Assembly: GCF_021245805.1 (NCBI RefSeq)
Contig: NZ_JAJJNF010000010.1
Location: 1-64,000, forward strand
DNA length: 64,000 nucleotides
From: Mangrovimonas futianensis
Lineage (GTDB): Bacteria > Bacteroidota > Bacteroidia > Flavobacteriales > Flavobacteriaceae
Direction: 5' to 3'
Below the pieces are notes generated by a model. It was given only the letters and a program-made list of their open reading frames with translations. It searched no databases and was not told the origin of the DNA. Shown here one piece after another: positions 1 through 8,268 of this stretch (within the stretch, counting starts at the first letter, position 1; the number at the start of each line of letters is the position of its first letter). Both the position numbers and the translations under genes were made by a program.

Positions 1-120
1 ATCACTATGAACGACCTGATAGGCTACAACTCCGGTACACACATGATCACAATTGGTATCGACTTCCTACAGGGGCTCTCGGACTGCCCGTGCACCGCAA
101 GCAAGCATAGAATGTATTAG
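1..120 (+). CDS. C-terminal tail of a PorP/SprF-like outer membrane protein (5' end outside window)
   Basis: Frame 1 is open from the first base to a TAG at 118-120 and gives 39 residues. The segment with GYNSGTHMITIGIDF resembles the last beta strand of PorP/SprF-family proteins, which end in a strand of the type NSGTHEI followed by a short tail; here the tail is SDCPCTASKHRMY. PorP/SprF proteins are outer membrane partners of type IX secreted adhesins. The reading frame is supported by a strong third-position bias: about 27 of 39 codons end in G or C, quite unlike every neighbouring gene. The stop lies only 3 bp from the stop of the convergent sixA-like gene. The family call rests on a short tail and is moderate; the coding call is firmer. 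Confidence 0.5.
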   Translation: MTMNDLIGYNSGTHMITIGIDFLQGLSDCPCTASKHRMY

Positions 121-123
121 TGG

Positions 124-609
124 TTACTTTAAATCCTTAGGATAAATAGACATTACTGTCTTTCCTTTTTTCAACTGAGACCAAGAATCTATATCAAACT
201 CTATCATTGTTAATCCCGATGTAGGGACATTTTCAGTATACTTATTCCCAAATTCATTTACAAAAGCTGTAATGGCGTGATTATGACCGAAAATCATAAT
301 AAAATTTAAATCTTCAGGAATCGACTTAATGAATTTCAATAGTTCAATTCCACCAAAATCATACAATTCTGGTTTTAAAAGAAATAAAGAATCCTCTATT
401 TCTAAAACTTTTTTAAAAATTTCGGCTGTTTTTTTTGCCCTTTCAGCATCGCTTGAAAAAATTATTTCAGGTTTTAAATTATAGTATTTAAACTCACTTG
501 AAACCAACAGAGCATCATTCCTACCCCTATTTTTTAAGGGCCTTTGGTGATCAATAACATCATATTTCCATGATGATTTAGCGTGTCTTACAATTATTAA
601 CTGTTTCAT
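124..609 (-). CDS. SixA-like phosphohistidine phosphatase (histidine phosphatase superfamily)
   Basis: 161 residues, the normal size for the small SixA branch of the histidine phosphatase superfamily. The N-terminal RHA motif (R8-H9-A10, followed by KSSW) carries the catalytic histidine that is transiently phosphorylated. SSDAERAKKTA (about 52-62) and GHNH (about 108-111) are the other active-site blocks. E. coli SixA removes phosphate from histidine of HPt domains or PTS proteins; the substrate here is unknown. There is no signal peptide, so it should act in the cytoplasm. It converges on the PorP-like tail at 1-120. Two near-identical 13-bp direct repeats 21 bp apart (614-647) sit immediately upstream of the ATG. 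The family call is firm; the substrate is not known. Confidence 0.85.
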   Translation of the reverse strand: MKQLIIVRHAKSSWKYDVIDHQRPLKNRGRNDALLVSSEFKYYNLKPEIIFSSDAERAKKTAEIFKKVLEIEDSLFLLKPELYDFGGIELLKFIKSIPEDLNFIMIFGHNHAITAFVNEFGNKYTENVPTSGLTMIEFDIDSWSQLKKGKTVMSIYPKDLK

Positions 610-1076
610 ACAATCGATAAAGTGTTAATTTTTTTCGATAAACTGTTGTTTATTTCAGACAAAAAGCTTAGTTTGGCACTCTCAAATTTACTTAAAATAA
701 ATTATAAGCTATTAATTATGAATAAAAAAGACCTACAATCCCAACTAAATATTAAAGATTTATAAAAAATCGCATTCGTTAAATCACAATTTTTAAACGA
801 CAAAGTGTTTTCCCACACCGCTTAATCGAATATTTTAGTGATTTGACATTTTTTTTTGATTGAGATTCAGAATCACTATTTATTTGCTCTTGTAAGCTAT
901 TAATTAAAATGATCCCCAATCAGAAAACTAGATTAGTCCATTCTGTGCTCTTTTGTCGTAGCACAAATTTTCCCTCAACAAAGAATTTAGATATAGTTTG
1001 ATTATTAAATATCATTTTATTGATACTTAACTAACATCGATATATAAAATTAAGTTTTGCTATAAATCTACATCTT
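610..1076. other. 467-bp AT-rich divergent intergenic region upstream of sixA-like gene and adhesin
   Basis: I see no convincing gene here. It must hold the promoters for the sixA-like gene (leftward) and the adhesin operon (rightward). Visible structure: tandem 13-bp repeats at 614-626 and 635-647; a 14-bp direct repeat TAAGCTATTAATTA at 705-718 and 893-906; and an inverted pair AAATCAC/GTGATTT at about 780-786 and 838-844. A weak -7-like TAAGTTTT lies about 25 bp before the adhesin ATG but has no good -33 partner, so I do not call it as a promoter. Confidence 0.5.
614..647. repeat. Tandem 13-bp direct repeat with 21-bp period upstream of sixA-like gene
   Basis: TCGATAAAGTGTT at 614-626 and TCGATAAACTGTT at 635-647 differ at one position. 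The period is exactly 21 bp, two helical turns, and the first copy starts 5 bp from the ATG of the leftward gene. This geometry suits a regulator bound to one face of the helix. That is inference from spacing alone. Confidence 0.55.
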
Positions 1077-4000
1077 ATGAAGACAATTACTACTAAAGTA
1101 AGGTATCGAAGTCTTTTGATTCTTATGATAGGTCTTTTACACGGTTTGACCTACGCTCAAGTTAGGAATCGTGAAACCACAACTTTATTGAGCACACAAT
1201 CCCCTACAACTTCAAATTTGGAAGCCAATGTAGATGGTACTGCTGCTTGTAATGCTAATGATTTTTATTTGACCGATTTTTATTTAGCAGATATAAATGG
1301 TCAACCTTTAGATAACAACTGTACTCCTGGCACACCCCAAACAGCATACATATTTGCATATTTTGGAGCTAATACCAATGCTAACAGATACAGTTTATAT
1401 CTATCTTTTGATTATTATATCAATGGTCAATTTGTAACTAGTGTATCTGATTGTTTATATCCAAATCAACCCATTCCTGTTGGTCAAAACCTTCAAGTTC
1501 AAGAATTAACTTGGAATTGTGGTGATCAAGTGGAGATGGTTAACTTCTATATGGCTTGGCAAGCTAATAGTGGAGCAGCCTGTGGCACGAATCCTTCGAA
1601 ATGTTATTCTAACCCAACTGGTTATATAGTAAGAGCTCCTTTAATTGCTAACTTTTCTAATGAGACAGTTTGTAATTCATATCAAATAAATTTTACTGAT
1701 GGTACTACTGGTGGAGACATTGACAATCCATACACATATGTATGGAATTTTGGTGATGGTACAACAGGTTCTGGAGCTAATCCAAGTCATACCTATGCTG
1801 CTCCAGGAACATACAGCGTAACATTAACAGTAACAGATAATGATGGTGTTGTAGATAGCCAGACTTATGATGTCACTGTGATTCCTCTTTTATCTGGCTT
1901 AAGTTTAAGTGCAACCAATATACCTTGTAGTGGTGGAACCACTGGATCCATTACCGCTTCAGGACCAGTTGGAGGCGTACCTGGATATACTTATTCGATT
2001 AGTCCAGAACCAGCAGGATATTCTCAATCTGGTAACACTTTCAGTAATCTACCAGCTGGAACTTATACCGTTACTGCAACTGACCAAAATAACTGTACCA
2101 TAAGTGCAGATATTACCATTTCTATTGCAGATAATATTGTTCCAATTATAAATGCACCAACTGACTCAACATTAGAGGGATGTTCAACCAATGATATTGC
2201 TGGTCTTGGATATTCAGAAACCATTGTAACCATCTCTGAGAGCGATTTTATCGCTGCCGGAGGTAGTTTTACTGAAGCCAATGTCGCCTCAATAACATAT
2301 CAGGATAGTTCTACAGGAACTTGTCCGATTGTCGTTACAAGAACATTTACCATTACAGATGATTGTGGGTTAACAGCTTCTGATACCCAAACCATCAATA
2401 TAAACGACACCATTGCACCTGTTGCTCCTACTGCTCCATCAGATGTCACATACGAGTGTATTTCTGATATACCTGCTGCTGGAGATTTAACAGCAGTAGA
2501 TGCTTGTGATGGCAATATCACTGTAACAGGTAGCGATTCTACAGACAGTTCTAATCCATGTGATGTGGTTATTACCCGTACATGGACTTTTACTGATAAT
2601 TGTAATAATACTTCTTCAGTAACTCAAACCATTCATGTTATAGATACATTGGCTCCAGTAGCACCTGCTGCTCCTAGCAATGAATCATACCAATGTTTGA
2701 CTGACGTTCCTGCTCCAGGAAATCTAACAGCAACAGATAATTGTGTTGGAGATATCATTTCTTTAGGAGTTGATTCTATTGATAATTCTGACCCATGTAA
2801 CGTCGTTATTACTAGAACTTGGACTTTTACTGATAACTGTAATAATTCTTCATCTGTATCACAAACTATTAATGTACAAGACACAACAGCTCCGGTTGCT
2901 CCAGCAGCACCAGCTGACACATCCTACCAATGTTTAGCTGATTTACCTGCCGCAGGTGATTTAACAGCTGTAGATAATTGTGAGGGTGACATTACAGTAA
3001 CTGGAACCGATTCTTTAAACAATTCTGATCCATGTAATATTGAAATTTCAAGAACTTGGACATTCACAGACTCATGTAACAACTCATCTTCTGTTTCACA
3101 AACAATTACCATTTCTGATACAACAGCACCAGTTGCTCCTGTAGCACCTGCCGATGAGACATTTCAATGTTTAGCTGATGTTCCTTCTCCAGGAAATTTA
3201 TTAGCCACAGATAATTGTTTAGGTACTATTTCCGTTACTGGAACAGATTCAGTTGACAATACAGATCCTTGTAATATAGTCATTACCAGAACTTGGGAAT
3301 TTGAAGACGATTGTAATAATACATCTTCGATCTCACAAACAATAACAGTTTCTGATACCCTAGCACCAGTTGCTCCTGCTGCACCTGCCGATATGAGTTA
3401 TCAGTGTTTAGCAGATGTTCCTGCTCCTGGTGATTTATCTGCTACAGATAATTGCTCTGGAACTATTACGGTTACCGGTGTAGACTCTGTAAATGATGCT
3501 GATCCATGTAATATAACTGTTACTAGAACTTGGACTTTCACCGATGATTGTAATAACTCAAGCTCAATAACCCAAACGATTTCTGTTTCAGATACTACTG
3601 CTCCTACTTTTACTACAGTTGCAGCAGATCAAACAGTCCTTTGTGATGGTTCTGGAAATACTAACGAATATCAAGCTTGGTTAAATACACATGCTGGTAC
3701 TGTAGCCACTGATAACTGTTCTGATGTCACTTGGTCCTATAACGTATTAAATGTTATTGATCAATGCGGAAGTACTTCAACTACTTTGGTTCAATTTACT
3801 GCCACCGATGACTGTAATAATTCAAGTTCATCAACAGCATTGTTTACTATAATTGATTTGGTACCTCCTACGATGACAACTCCAGCTTCTGATTTGGTTT
3901 TGGAATGTGGTCCTGATAACACAACAGATATAAACAATTGGATTAATGCCAATGGTAACGCGCAAGCCGATGATGCTTGTAGCACTGTTACTTGGTCAAA

Positions 4001-7000
4001 CGATTTTAACATTGATGATTTAGAAGCTTGTAATGGTGCTGTTTTGGTAACCTTTACTGCGACAGACGATTGTGGAAACGAAATATCAACTTCAGCTTCA
4101 ATTAGTATTGAAGACAATACACCTCCTACTCTAACGTCGCCTGCCTCTGACATTGCCATTGAGTGTAGTGCTGATGGTGACCAAGGTGGTATCGAAGCTT
4201 GGTTGGCTTCAAATGGTGGTGCTACTGCTACAGATAATTGTAATAGTGAGATCACTTGGACAAACACCTATGGTGGCGATGCTTCAGATTGTTCTCAAGC
4301 TATTGCTGTAACCTTTACTGCTACAGATGCATGTGGAAACTCTGTATCCACTACGGCTTCCTATGCTGTTCAGGATACAACACCGCCTACCATTACAGAT
4401 GCAACCTCCTCTACCGTGGAATGTGACGGTTCTGGAAACATAGATGATCTAAACGATTGGTTGGCATCAAACGGTGGGGCTACTGCTTCTGATGACTGTT
4501 CTGCCGTGGCTTGGTCTAACGACTTCTCTTCCCTTTCTGATGATTGTGGGGAAACTGGTTCGGCTACAGTAACTTTTACTGCCACTGATGGTTGTGGAAA
4601 TGCAGCATCTACTACCGCTACATTTACTATTATAGACACAATTGCTCCGGTGGCTCCTGACGCTCCTGCAGATATCACTTATGAGTGTATTGGCGATATG
4701 CCTGCTGCTGGTGAGTTGACTGCTACAGACAACTGTGCTGGTGACATTACAGCTACTGCTGTAGATAGCATGGACGATACAGATCCTTGTAACATTGTGG
4801 TGACCAGAACGTGGACATTTACTGATGCGTGTAACAATTCATCTTCAGTGTCACAGACCATCACTATTCAAGATACAACGGCACCGGTGGCTCCTGAGGC
4901 TCCTGCAGATATCACTTACGAGTGTATCGGCGATATGCCTGCTGCTGGCGAGTTGACTGCTACAGACAACTGTGCTGGTGACATTACAGCTACTGCCGTG
5001 GACAGCATGGACGATACAGATCCTTGTAACATCGTGGTGACCAGAACGTGGACATTCACTGATGCATGTAACAATTCATCTTCGGTGTCACAGACCATCA
5101 CTATTCAAGATACAACGGCACCGGTGGCTCCTGAGGCTCCTGCAGATATCACTTATGAGTGTATCGGCGATATGCCTGCTGCTGGCGAGTTGACTGCTAC
5201 AGACAACTGTGCCGGTGATATTACAGCTACTGCTGTGGATAGCATGGACGATACAGATCCTTGTAACATCGTGGTGACCAGAACATGGACATTTACTGAT
5301 GCATGTAACAATTCATCTTCGGTGTCACAGACCATCACTATTCAAGATACAACGGCACCGGTGGCTCCTGAGGCTCCGGCGGATATCACTTATGAGTGTA
5401 TCGGCGATATGCCTGCTGCTGGTGAACTGACCGCTACAGACAACTGTGCTGGTGACATTACAGCTACTGCTGTGGATAGCATGGACGATACAGATCCTTG
5501 TAACATCGTGGTGACCAGAACGTGGACATTTACTGATGCGTGTAACAATTCATCTTCAGTGTCACAGACCATCACTATTCAAGATACAACGGCACCGGTG
5601 GCTCCTGAGGCTCCTGCAGATATCACTTATGAGTGTATCGGCGATATGCCTGCTGCTGGTGAACTGACCGCTACAGACAACTGTGCTGGTGACATTACAG
5701 CTACTGCTGTGGATAGCATGGACGATACAGATCCTTGTAACATTGTGGTGACCAGAACGTGGACATTTACTGATGCATGTAACAATTCATCTTCAGTGTC
5801 ACAGACCATCACTATTCAAGATACAACGGCACCGGTGGCTCCTGAGGCTCCTGCAGATATCACTTACGAGTGTATCGGCGATATGCCTGCTGCTGGCGAG
5901 TTGACTGCTACAGACAACTGTGCCGGTGACATTACAGCTACTGCTGTGGATAGCATGGACGATACAGATCCTTGTAACATTGTGGTGACCAGAACGTGGA
6001 CATTTACTGATGCATGTAACAATTCATCTTCGGTGTCACAGACAATCACTATTCAAGATACGACAGCTCCGGTGGCTCCTGAGGCTCCTGCAGATATCAC
6101 TTACGAGTGTATCGGCGATATGCCTGCTGCTGGTGAGTTGACCGCTACAGACAACTGTGCTGGTGATATTACAGCTACTGCTGTGGATAGCATGGACGAT
6201 ACAGATCCTTGTAACATTGTGGTGACCAGAACGTGGACATTCACTGATGCATGTAACAATTCATCTTCGGTGTCACAGACCATCACTATTCAAGATACAA
6301 TAGCTCCGGTTGCACCTGACGCTCCTGCAGATATCACATACGAGTGTATCGGCGATATGCCTGCTGCTGGTGAGTTGACTGCTACAGACAACTGTGCTGG
6401 TGATATTACAGCTACTGCTGTGGATAGCATGGACGATACAGATCCTTGTAACATCGTGGTGACCAGAACGTGGACATTTACTGATGCATGTAACAATTCA
6501 TCTTCAGTGTCACAGACCATCACCATTCAAGATACAACAGCGCCAACAGTTTTAACAGATTTGGCAGATATAACCGTAAGTTGTGATGATGTTCCAACTG
6601 AACCTACTTTAGAATTTGATGATTGTTCTGAAGTTACTATTACTGATTTTACGGAAGATAATGGCTTTGATGGCACAGCAAATGATTACGATATTGTTTG
6701 GACATGGACTTTTGTAGATGCTTGTGGTAATGAAGCAACGGCGAGTCAAACCGTACACGTCTTGATAAGTATTGACGTGGTTGAAACTTTTGATCAGCGA
6801 TGTAATGATGATGGAGAAATTGATTTATTTGATTATTACTCTGGTAATGATTTATCAGGAACATGGACAGTTCTTGCTGGAAATACCGAATTGAACGGTT
6901 CCATTTTTGATCCTTCAGAAGTTTTACTAGGTGACTATGTATTTAGTTACACCGTAGCAAATGGAGCGTGTTTGACTTCTTATGAAGTAACCATTAATAT

Positions 7001-7325
7001 CAATGATGACTGTTTGGTTCTACCTTGTGGTGACAATATAGAAATTTCTAAAGCCATCACTCCAAACGGAGACCAATGGAATGAATTCTTTGAAATTACG
7101 GGTGTAGAAGAATGTGATTTCATAATTGATGTTAAGATTTTCAACAGATGGGGAGCTATGATCTTTGAAACTGACAATTACCAAAATAACTGGAATGGTC
7201 AAACCCATAAATCCTCTATTGGAAATGCCGATAAAGTACCTAACGGAACATATTACTATATAGTAACCCTAAAAAATAGTGGATTGAAGCCTTTCACAGG
7301 TCATATCTACGTTGGAACCAAATAA
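1077..7325 (+). CDS. Giant multidomain adhesin (PKD, SprB repeat, HYR-like repeats) with type B T9SS C-terminal domain
   Basis: 2082 residues, predicted cell-surface adhesin secreted by the type IX system. Order: signal peptide 1-27 (cleavage near TYA-Q); a cysteine-containing N-terminal domain to about 187; a PKD domain about 188-270 (WNFGDGTT, SHTYAAPGTYSVTLTVTD); a SprB-type repeat about 272-350 (PAGTYTVTATDQNNC); a HYR-like unit to 448; five diverged 79-residue HYR-like units 449-843; four longer units 844-1191 (FTATDDCGN type); eight nearly identical 79-residue units 1192-1823; one more HYR-like unit; and a C-terminal gliding-motility-associated (CHU_C, type B) sorting domain about 1985-2082 with ITPNGDQWNEFF, FNRWG and NGTYYYIVTLK. 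Type B substrates generally need a cognate PorP/SprF, and one follows 11 bp downstream. Each unit has paired cysteines. The start is the only Met that gives an intact signal peptide. Ligand unknown. Confidence 0.9.
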   Translation: MKTITTKVRYRSLLILMIGLLHGLTYAQVRNRETTTLLSTQSPTTSNLEANVDGTAACNANDFYLTDFYLADINGQPLDNNCTPGTPQTAYIFAYFGANTNANRYSLYLSFDYYINGQFVTSVSDCLYPNQPIPVGQNLQVQELTWNCGDQVEMVNFYMAWQANSGAACGTNPSKCYSNPTGYIVRAPLIANFSNETVCNSYQINFTDGTTGGDIDNPYTYVWNFGDGTTGSGANPSHTYAAPGTYSVTLTVTDNDGVVDSQTYDVTVIPLLSGLSLSATNIPCSGGTTGSITASGPVGGVPGYTYSISPEPAGYSQSGNTFSNLPAGTYTVTATDQNNCTISADITISIADNIVPIINAPTDSTLEGCSTNDIAGLGYSETIVTISESDFIAAGGSFTEANVASITYQDSSTGTCPIVVTRTFTITDDCGLTASDTQTININDTIAPVAPTAPSDVTYECISDIPAAGDLTAVDACDGNITVTGSDSTDSSNPCDVVITRTWTFTDNCNNTSSVTQTIHVIDTLAPVAPAAPSNESYQCLTDVPAPGNLTATDNCVGDIISLGVDSIDNSDPCNVVITRTWTFTDNCNNSSSVSQTINVQDTTAPVAPAAPADTSYQCLADLPAAGDLTAVDNCEGDITVTGTDSLNNSDPCNIEISRTWTFTDSCNNSSSVSQTITISDTTAPVAPVAPADETFQCLADVPSPGNLLATDNCLGTISVTGTDSVDNTDPCNIVITRTWEFEDDCNNTSSISQTITVSDTLAPVAPAAPADMSYQCLADVPAPGDLSATDNCSGTITVTGVDSVNDADPCNITVTRTWTFTDDCNNSSSITQTISVSDTTAPTFTTVAADQTVLCDGSGNTNEYQAWLNTHAGTVATDNCSDVTWSYNVLNVIDQCGSTSTTLVQFTATDDCNNSSSSTALFTIIDLVPPTMTTPASDLVLECGPDNTTDINNWINANGNAQADDACSTVTWSNDFNIDDLEACNGAVLVTFTATDDCGNEISTSASISIEDNTPPTLTSPASDIAIECSADGDQGGIEAWLASNGGATATDNCNSEITWTNTYGGDASDCSQAIAVTFTATDACGNSVSTTASYAVQDTTPPTITDATSSTVECDGSGNIDDLNDWLASNGGATASDDCSAVAWSNDFSSLSDDCGETGSATVTFTATDGCGNAASTTATFTIIDTIAPVAPDAPADITYECIGDMPAAGELTATDNCAGDITATAVDSMDDTDPCNIVVTRTWTFTDACNNSSSVSQTITIQDTTAPVAPEAPADITYECIGDMPAAGELTATDNCAGDITATAVDSMDDTDPCNIVVTRTWTFTDACNNSSSVSQTITIQDTTAPVAPEAPADITYECIGDMPAAGELTATDNCAGDITATAVDSMDDTDPCNIVVTRTWTFTDACNNSSSVSQTITIQDTTAPVAPEAPADITYECIGDMPAAGELTATDNCAGDITATAVDSMDDTDPCNIVVTRTWTFTDACNNSSSVSQTITIQDTTAPVAPEAPADITYECIGDMPAAGELTATDNCAGDITATAVDSMDDTDPCNIVVTRTWTFTDACNNSSSVSQTITIQDTTAPVAPEAPADITYECIGDMPAAGELTATDNCAGDITATAVDSMDDTDPCNIVVTRTWTFTDACNNSSSVSQTITIQDTTAPVAPEAPADITYECIGDMPAAGELTATDNCAGDITATAVDSMDDTDPCNIVVTRTWTFTDACNNSSSVSQTITIQDTIAPVAPDAPADITYECIGDMPAAGELTATDNCAGDITATAVDSMDDTDPCNIVVTRTWTFTDACNNSSSVSQTITIQDTTAPTVLTDLADITVSCDDVPTEPTLEFDDCSEVTITDFTEDNGFDGTANDYDIVWTWTFVDACGNEATASQTVHVLISIDVVETFDQRCNDDGEIDLFDYYSGNDLSGTWTVLAGNTELNGSIFDPSEVLLGDYVFSYTVANGACLTSYEVTININDDCLVLPCGDNIEISKAITPNGDQWNEFFEITGVEECDFIIDVKIFNRWGAMIFETDNYQNNWNGQTHKSSIGNADKVPNGTYYYIVTLKNSGLKPFTGHIYVGTK
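2421..3605 (+). repeat. Five diverged in-frame 237-bp (79-residue) HYR-like repeat units
   Basis: Five consecutive units of exactly 79 codons each begin with VAP and end with DT(L/T)AP. They conserve YxCL/I, DNC, DPCN, TRTWxFxD and CNN(S/T)SS. Length is invariant while residues and DNA have diverged, so these look like an older duplication series than the block at 4650-6545. Confidence 0.85.
3606..4649 (+). repeat. Four longer HYR-like units (about 86-88 residues each)
   Basis: Four related units start at TFTTVAADQ, TMTTPASDL, TLTSPASDI and TITDATSST. Each has an early cysteine, (N/S)xWL/I, a DxC pair, TW or AWSN, and FTATDxCxN. They separate the two 79-residue series and belong to a different repeat subtype. 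Confidence 0.75.
4650..6545 (+). repeat. Eight near-identical tandem 237-bp units in the adhesin gene
   Basis: Eight units of exactly 237 bp fill 4650-6545 without gaps (8 x 237 = 1896). The encoded units are identical except for D/E after VAP (D in units 1 and 8) and T/I in the terminal DTxAP (I at the end of unit 7). The DNA copies differ at scattered, almost entirely synonymous sites, for example GAGTTGACT versus GAACTGACC. The block is visibly GC-richer than the rest of the gene. The pattern indicates recent amplification or gene conversion. Collapse or expansion in assemblies is a risk. Confidence 0.95.
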
Positions 7326-7336
7326 AACCATAACCT

Positions 7337-8266
7337 ATGAAACTTATTAGAAATTTTGTAGTAGCGTTAGCATTATTGAGTGGTATCCAAGGAATTGCCC
7401 AACAATTGCCCCAATTTACTCAGTACATGTATAACACCATTTCTATAAATCCAGCTTATGCGGGTAGTAGAGAAACGCTAAGTATAGTGGGACTCCACCG
7501 AAGTCAATGGGTAGGATTTGACGGTGGACCAACCACCCAAACACTGTCTATTCATTCCCCATTAAGGAATGAAAAAATCGGAATTGGTATGTCATTCATT
7601 AACGACAAATTAGGGGATGAACGATTCACGTACCTTTACGGAGACTTTTCTTACACCATTAATACCGGTGAGAAAACTAAATTGGCGTTTGGTATTAAAG
7701 CTGGTTTTACAAGCTATCGTTTAGACCGCTTAGCATTAGACCCTGGCGCAAACGACCCAAATATTTATGGAATTGAAGATCGCTGGAGCCCAAATATTGG
7801 AGCTGGTATCTTTTGGCACAGTCAAATGTGGTACCTAGGATTGTCAACACCAAGAATCCTGAATAACGACTACAATAGACATGATTCCAATGGACAAGAA
7901 TTCCAAGCATTAGAAAGAGTCAGTTACTACTTTACTGGGGGATATGTATTCCCATTGGGTGACAACACAAAGTTCAAACCTGCATTCTTGGTTAAGGCTA
8001 CCAATGGAGCGCCTATGTCATATGATTTAACTGGTAATTTTCTATTCTATGAAAAACTATGGTTAGGAGCAGGTTACCGAATTAATGAAAATACTTCAGC
8101 TCTAGGAGGTTTGATCGATTTTCAAGTTTCTAAACAATTCAGAATAGGTTACACTTACGAATACCCGCTTTCTGAAATCAACGATTACACTGGTGGTACC
8201 CATGAATTGATTGTGATGTTTGAATTATTTAAAATGAAAAGAATTAAATCCCCAAGATACTTCTAA
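7337..8266 (+). CDS. PorP/SprF family type IX secretion outer membrane protein
   Basis: 309 residues with a signal peptide (cleavage near GIA-QQ). The mature start QLPQFTQYMYNTISINPAYAGSRETLSIVGLHRSQWVGF is split here as its two hallmark blocks: QFTQYMYN and NPAYAGSR, then HRSQWVGFDG. The C-terminal strand GGTHELIVMFEL matches the family ending. These beta-barrel proteins act at the outer membrane in secretion or surface retention of type B CTD adhesins (SprF for SprB in Flavobacterium johnsoniae). It starts 11 bp after the adhesin stop and ends 2 bp before the OmpA gene, so the three are almost certainly one operon. Family call firm; pairing with the upstream adhesin is inferred from position. 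Confidence 0.92.
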   Translation: MKLIRNFVVALALLSGIQGIAQQLPQFTQYMYNTISINPAYAGSRETLSIVGLHRSQWVGFDGGPTTQTLSIHSPLRNEKIGIGMSFINDKLGDERFTYLYGDFSYTINTGEKTKLAFGIKAGFTSYRLDRLALDPGANDPNIYGIEDRWSPNIGAGIFWHSQMWYLGLSTPRILNNDYNRHDSNGQEFQALERVSYYFTGGYVFPLGDNTKFKPAFLVKATNGAPMSYDLTGNFLFYEKLWLGAGYRINENTSALGGLIDFQVSKQFRIGYTYEYPLSEINDYTGGTHELIVMFELFKMKRIKSPRYF

Positions 8267-8268
8267 AT

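Noticed and set aside
4679..6526. Series of identical 61-residue reading frames on the minus strand inside the adhesin repeats
   Set aside because: They recur with the 237-bp period because the sense repeat recurs. They have no start context or independent codon bias and are shadows of the coding strand.
4650..6545. CRISPR-like or satellite array
   Set aside because: The units are 237 bp with no spacers, stay in frame and encode a defined domain, so they are protein repeats.
6649..7208. Small minus-strand frames near the adhesin C-terminus
   Set aside because: They lie opposite the conserved sorting domain and show no homology or signals of their own.
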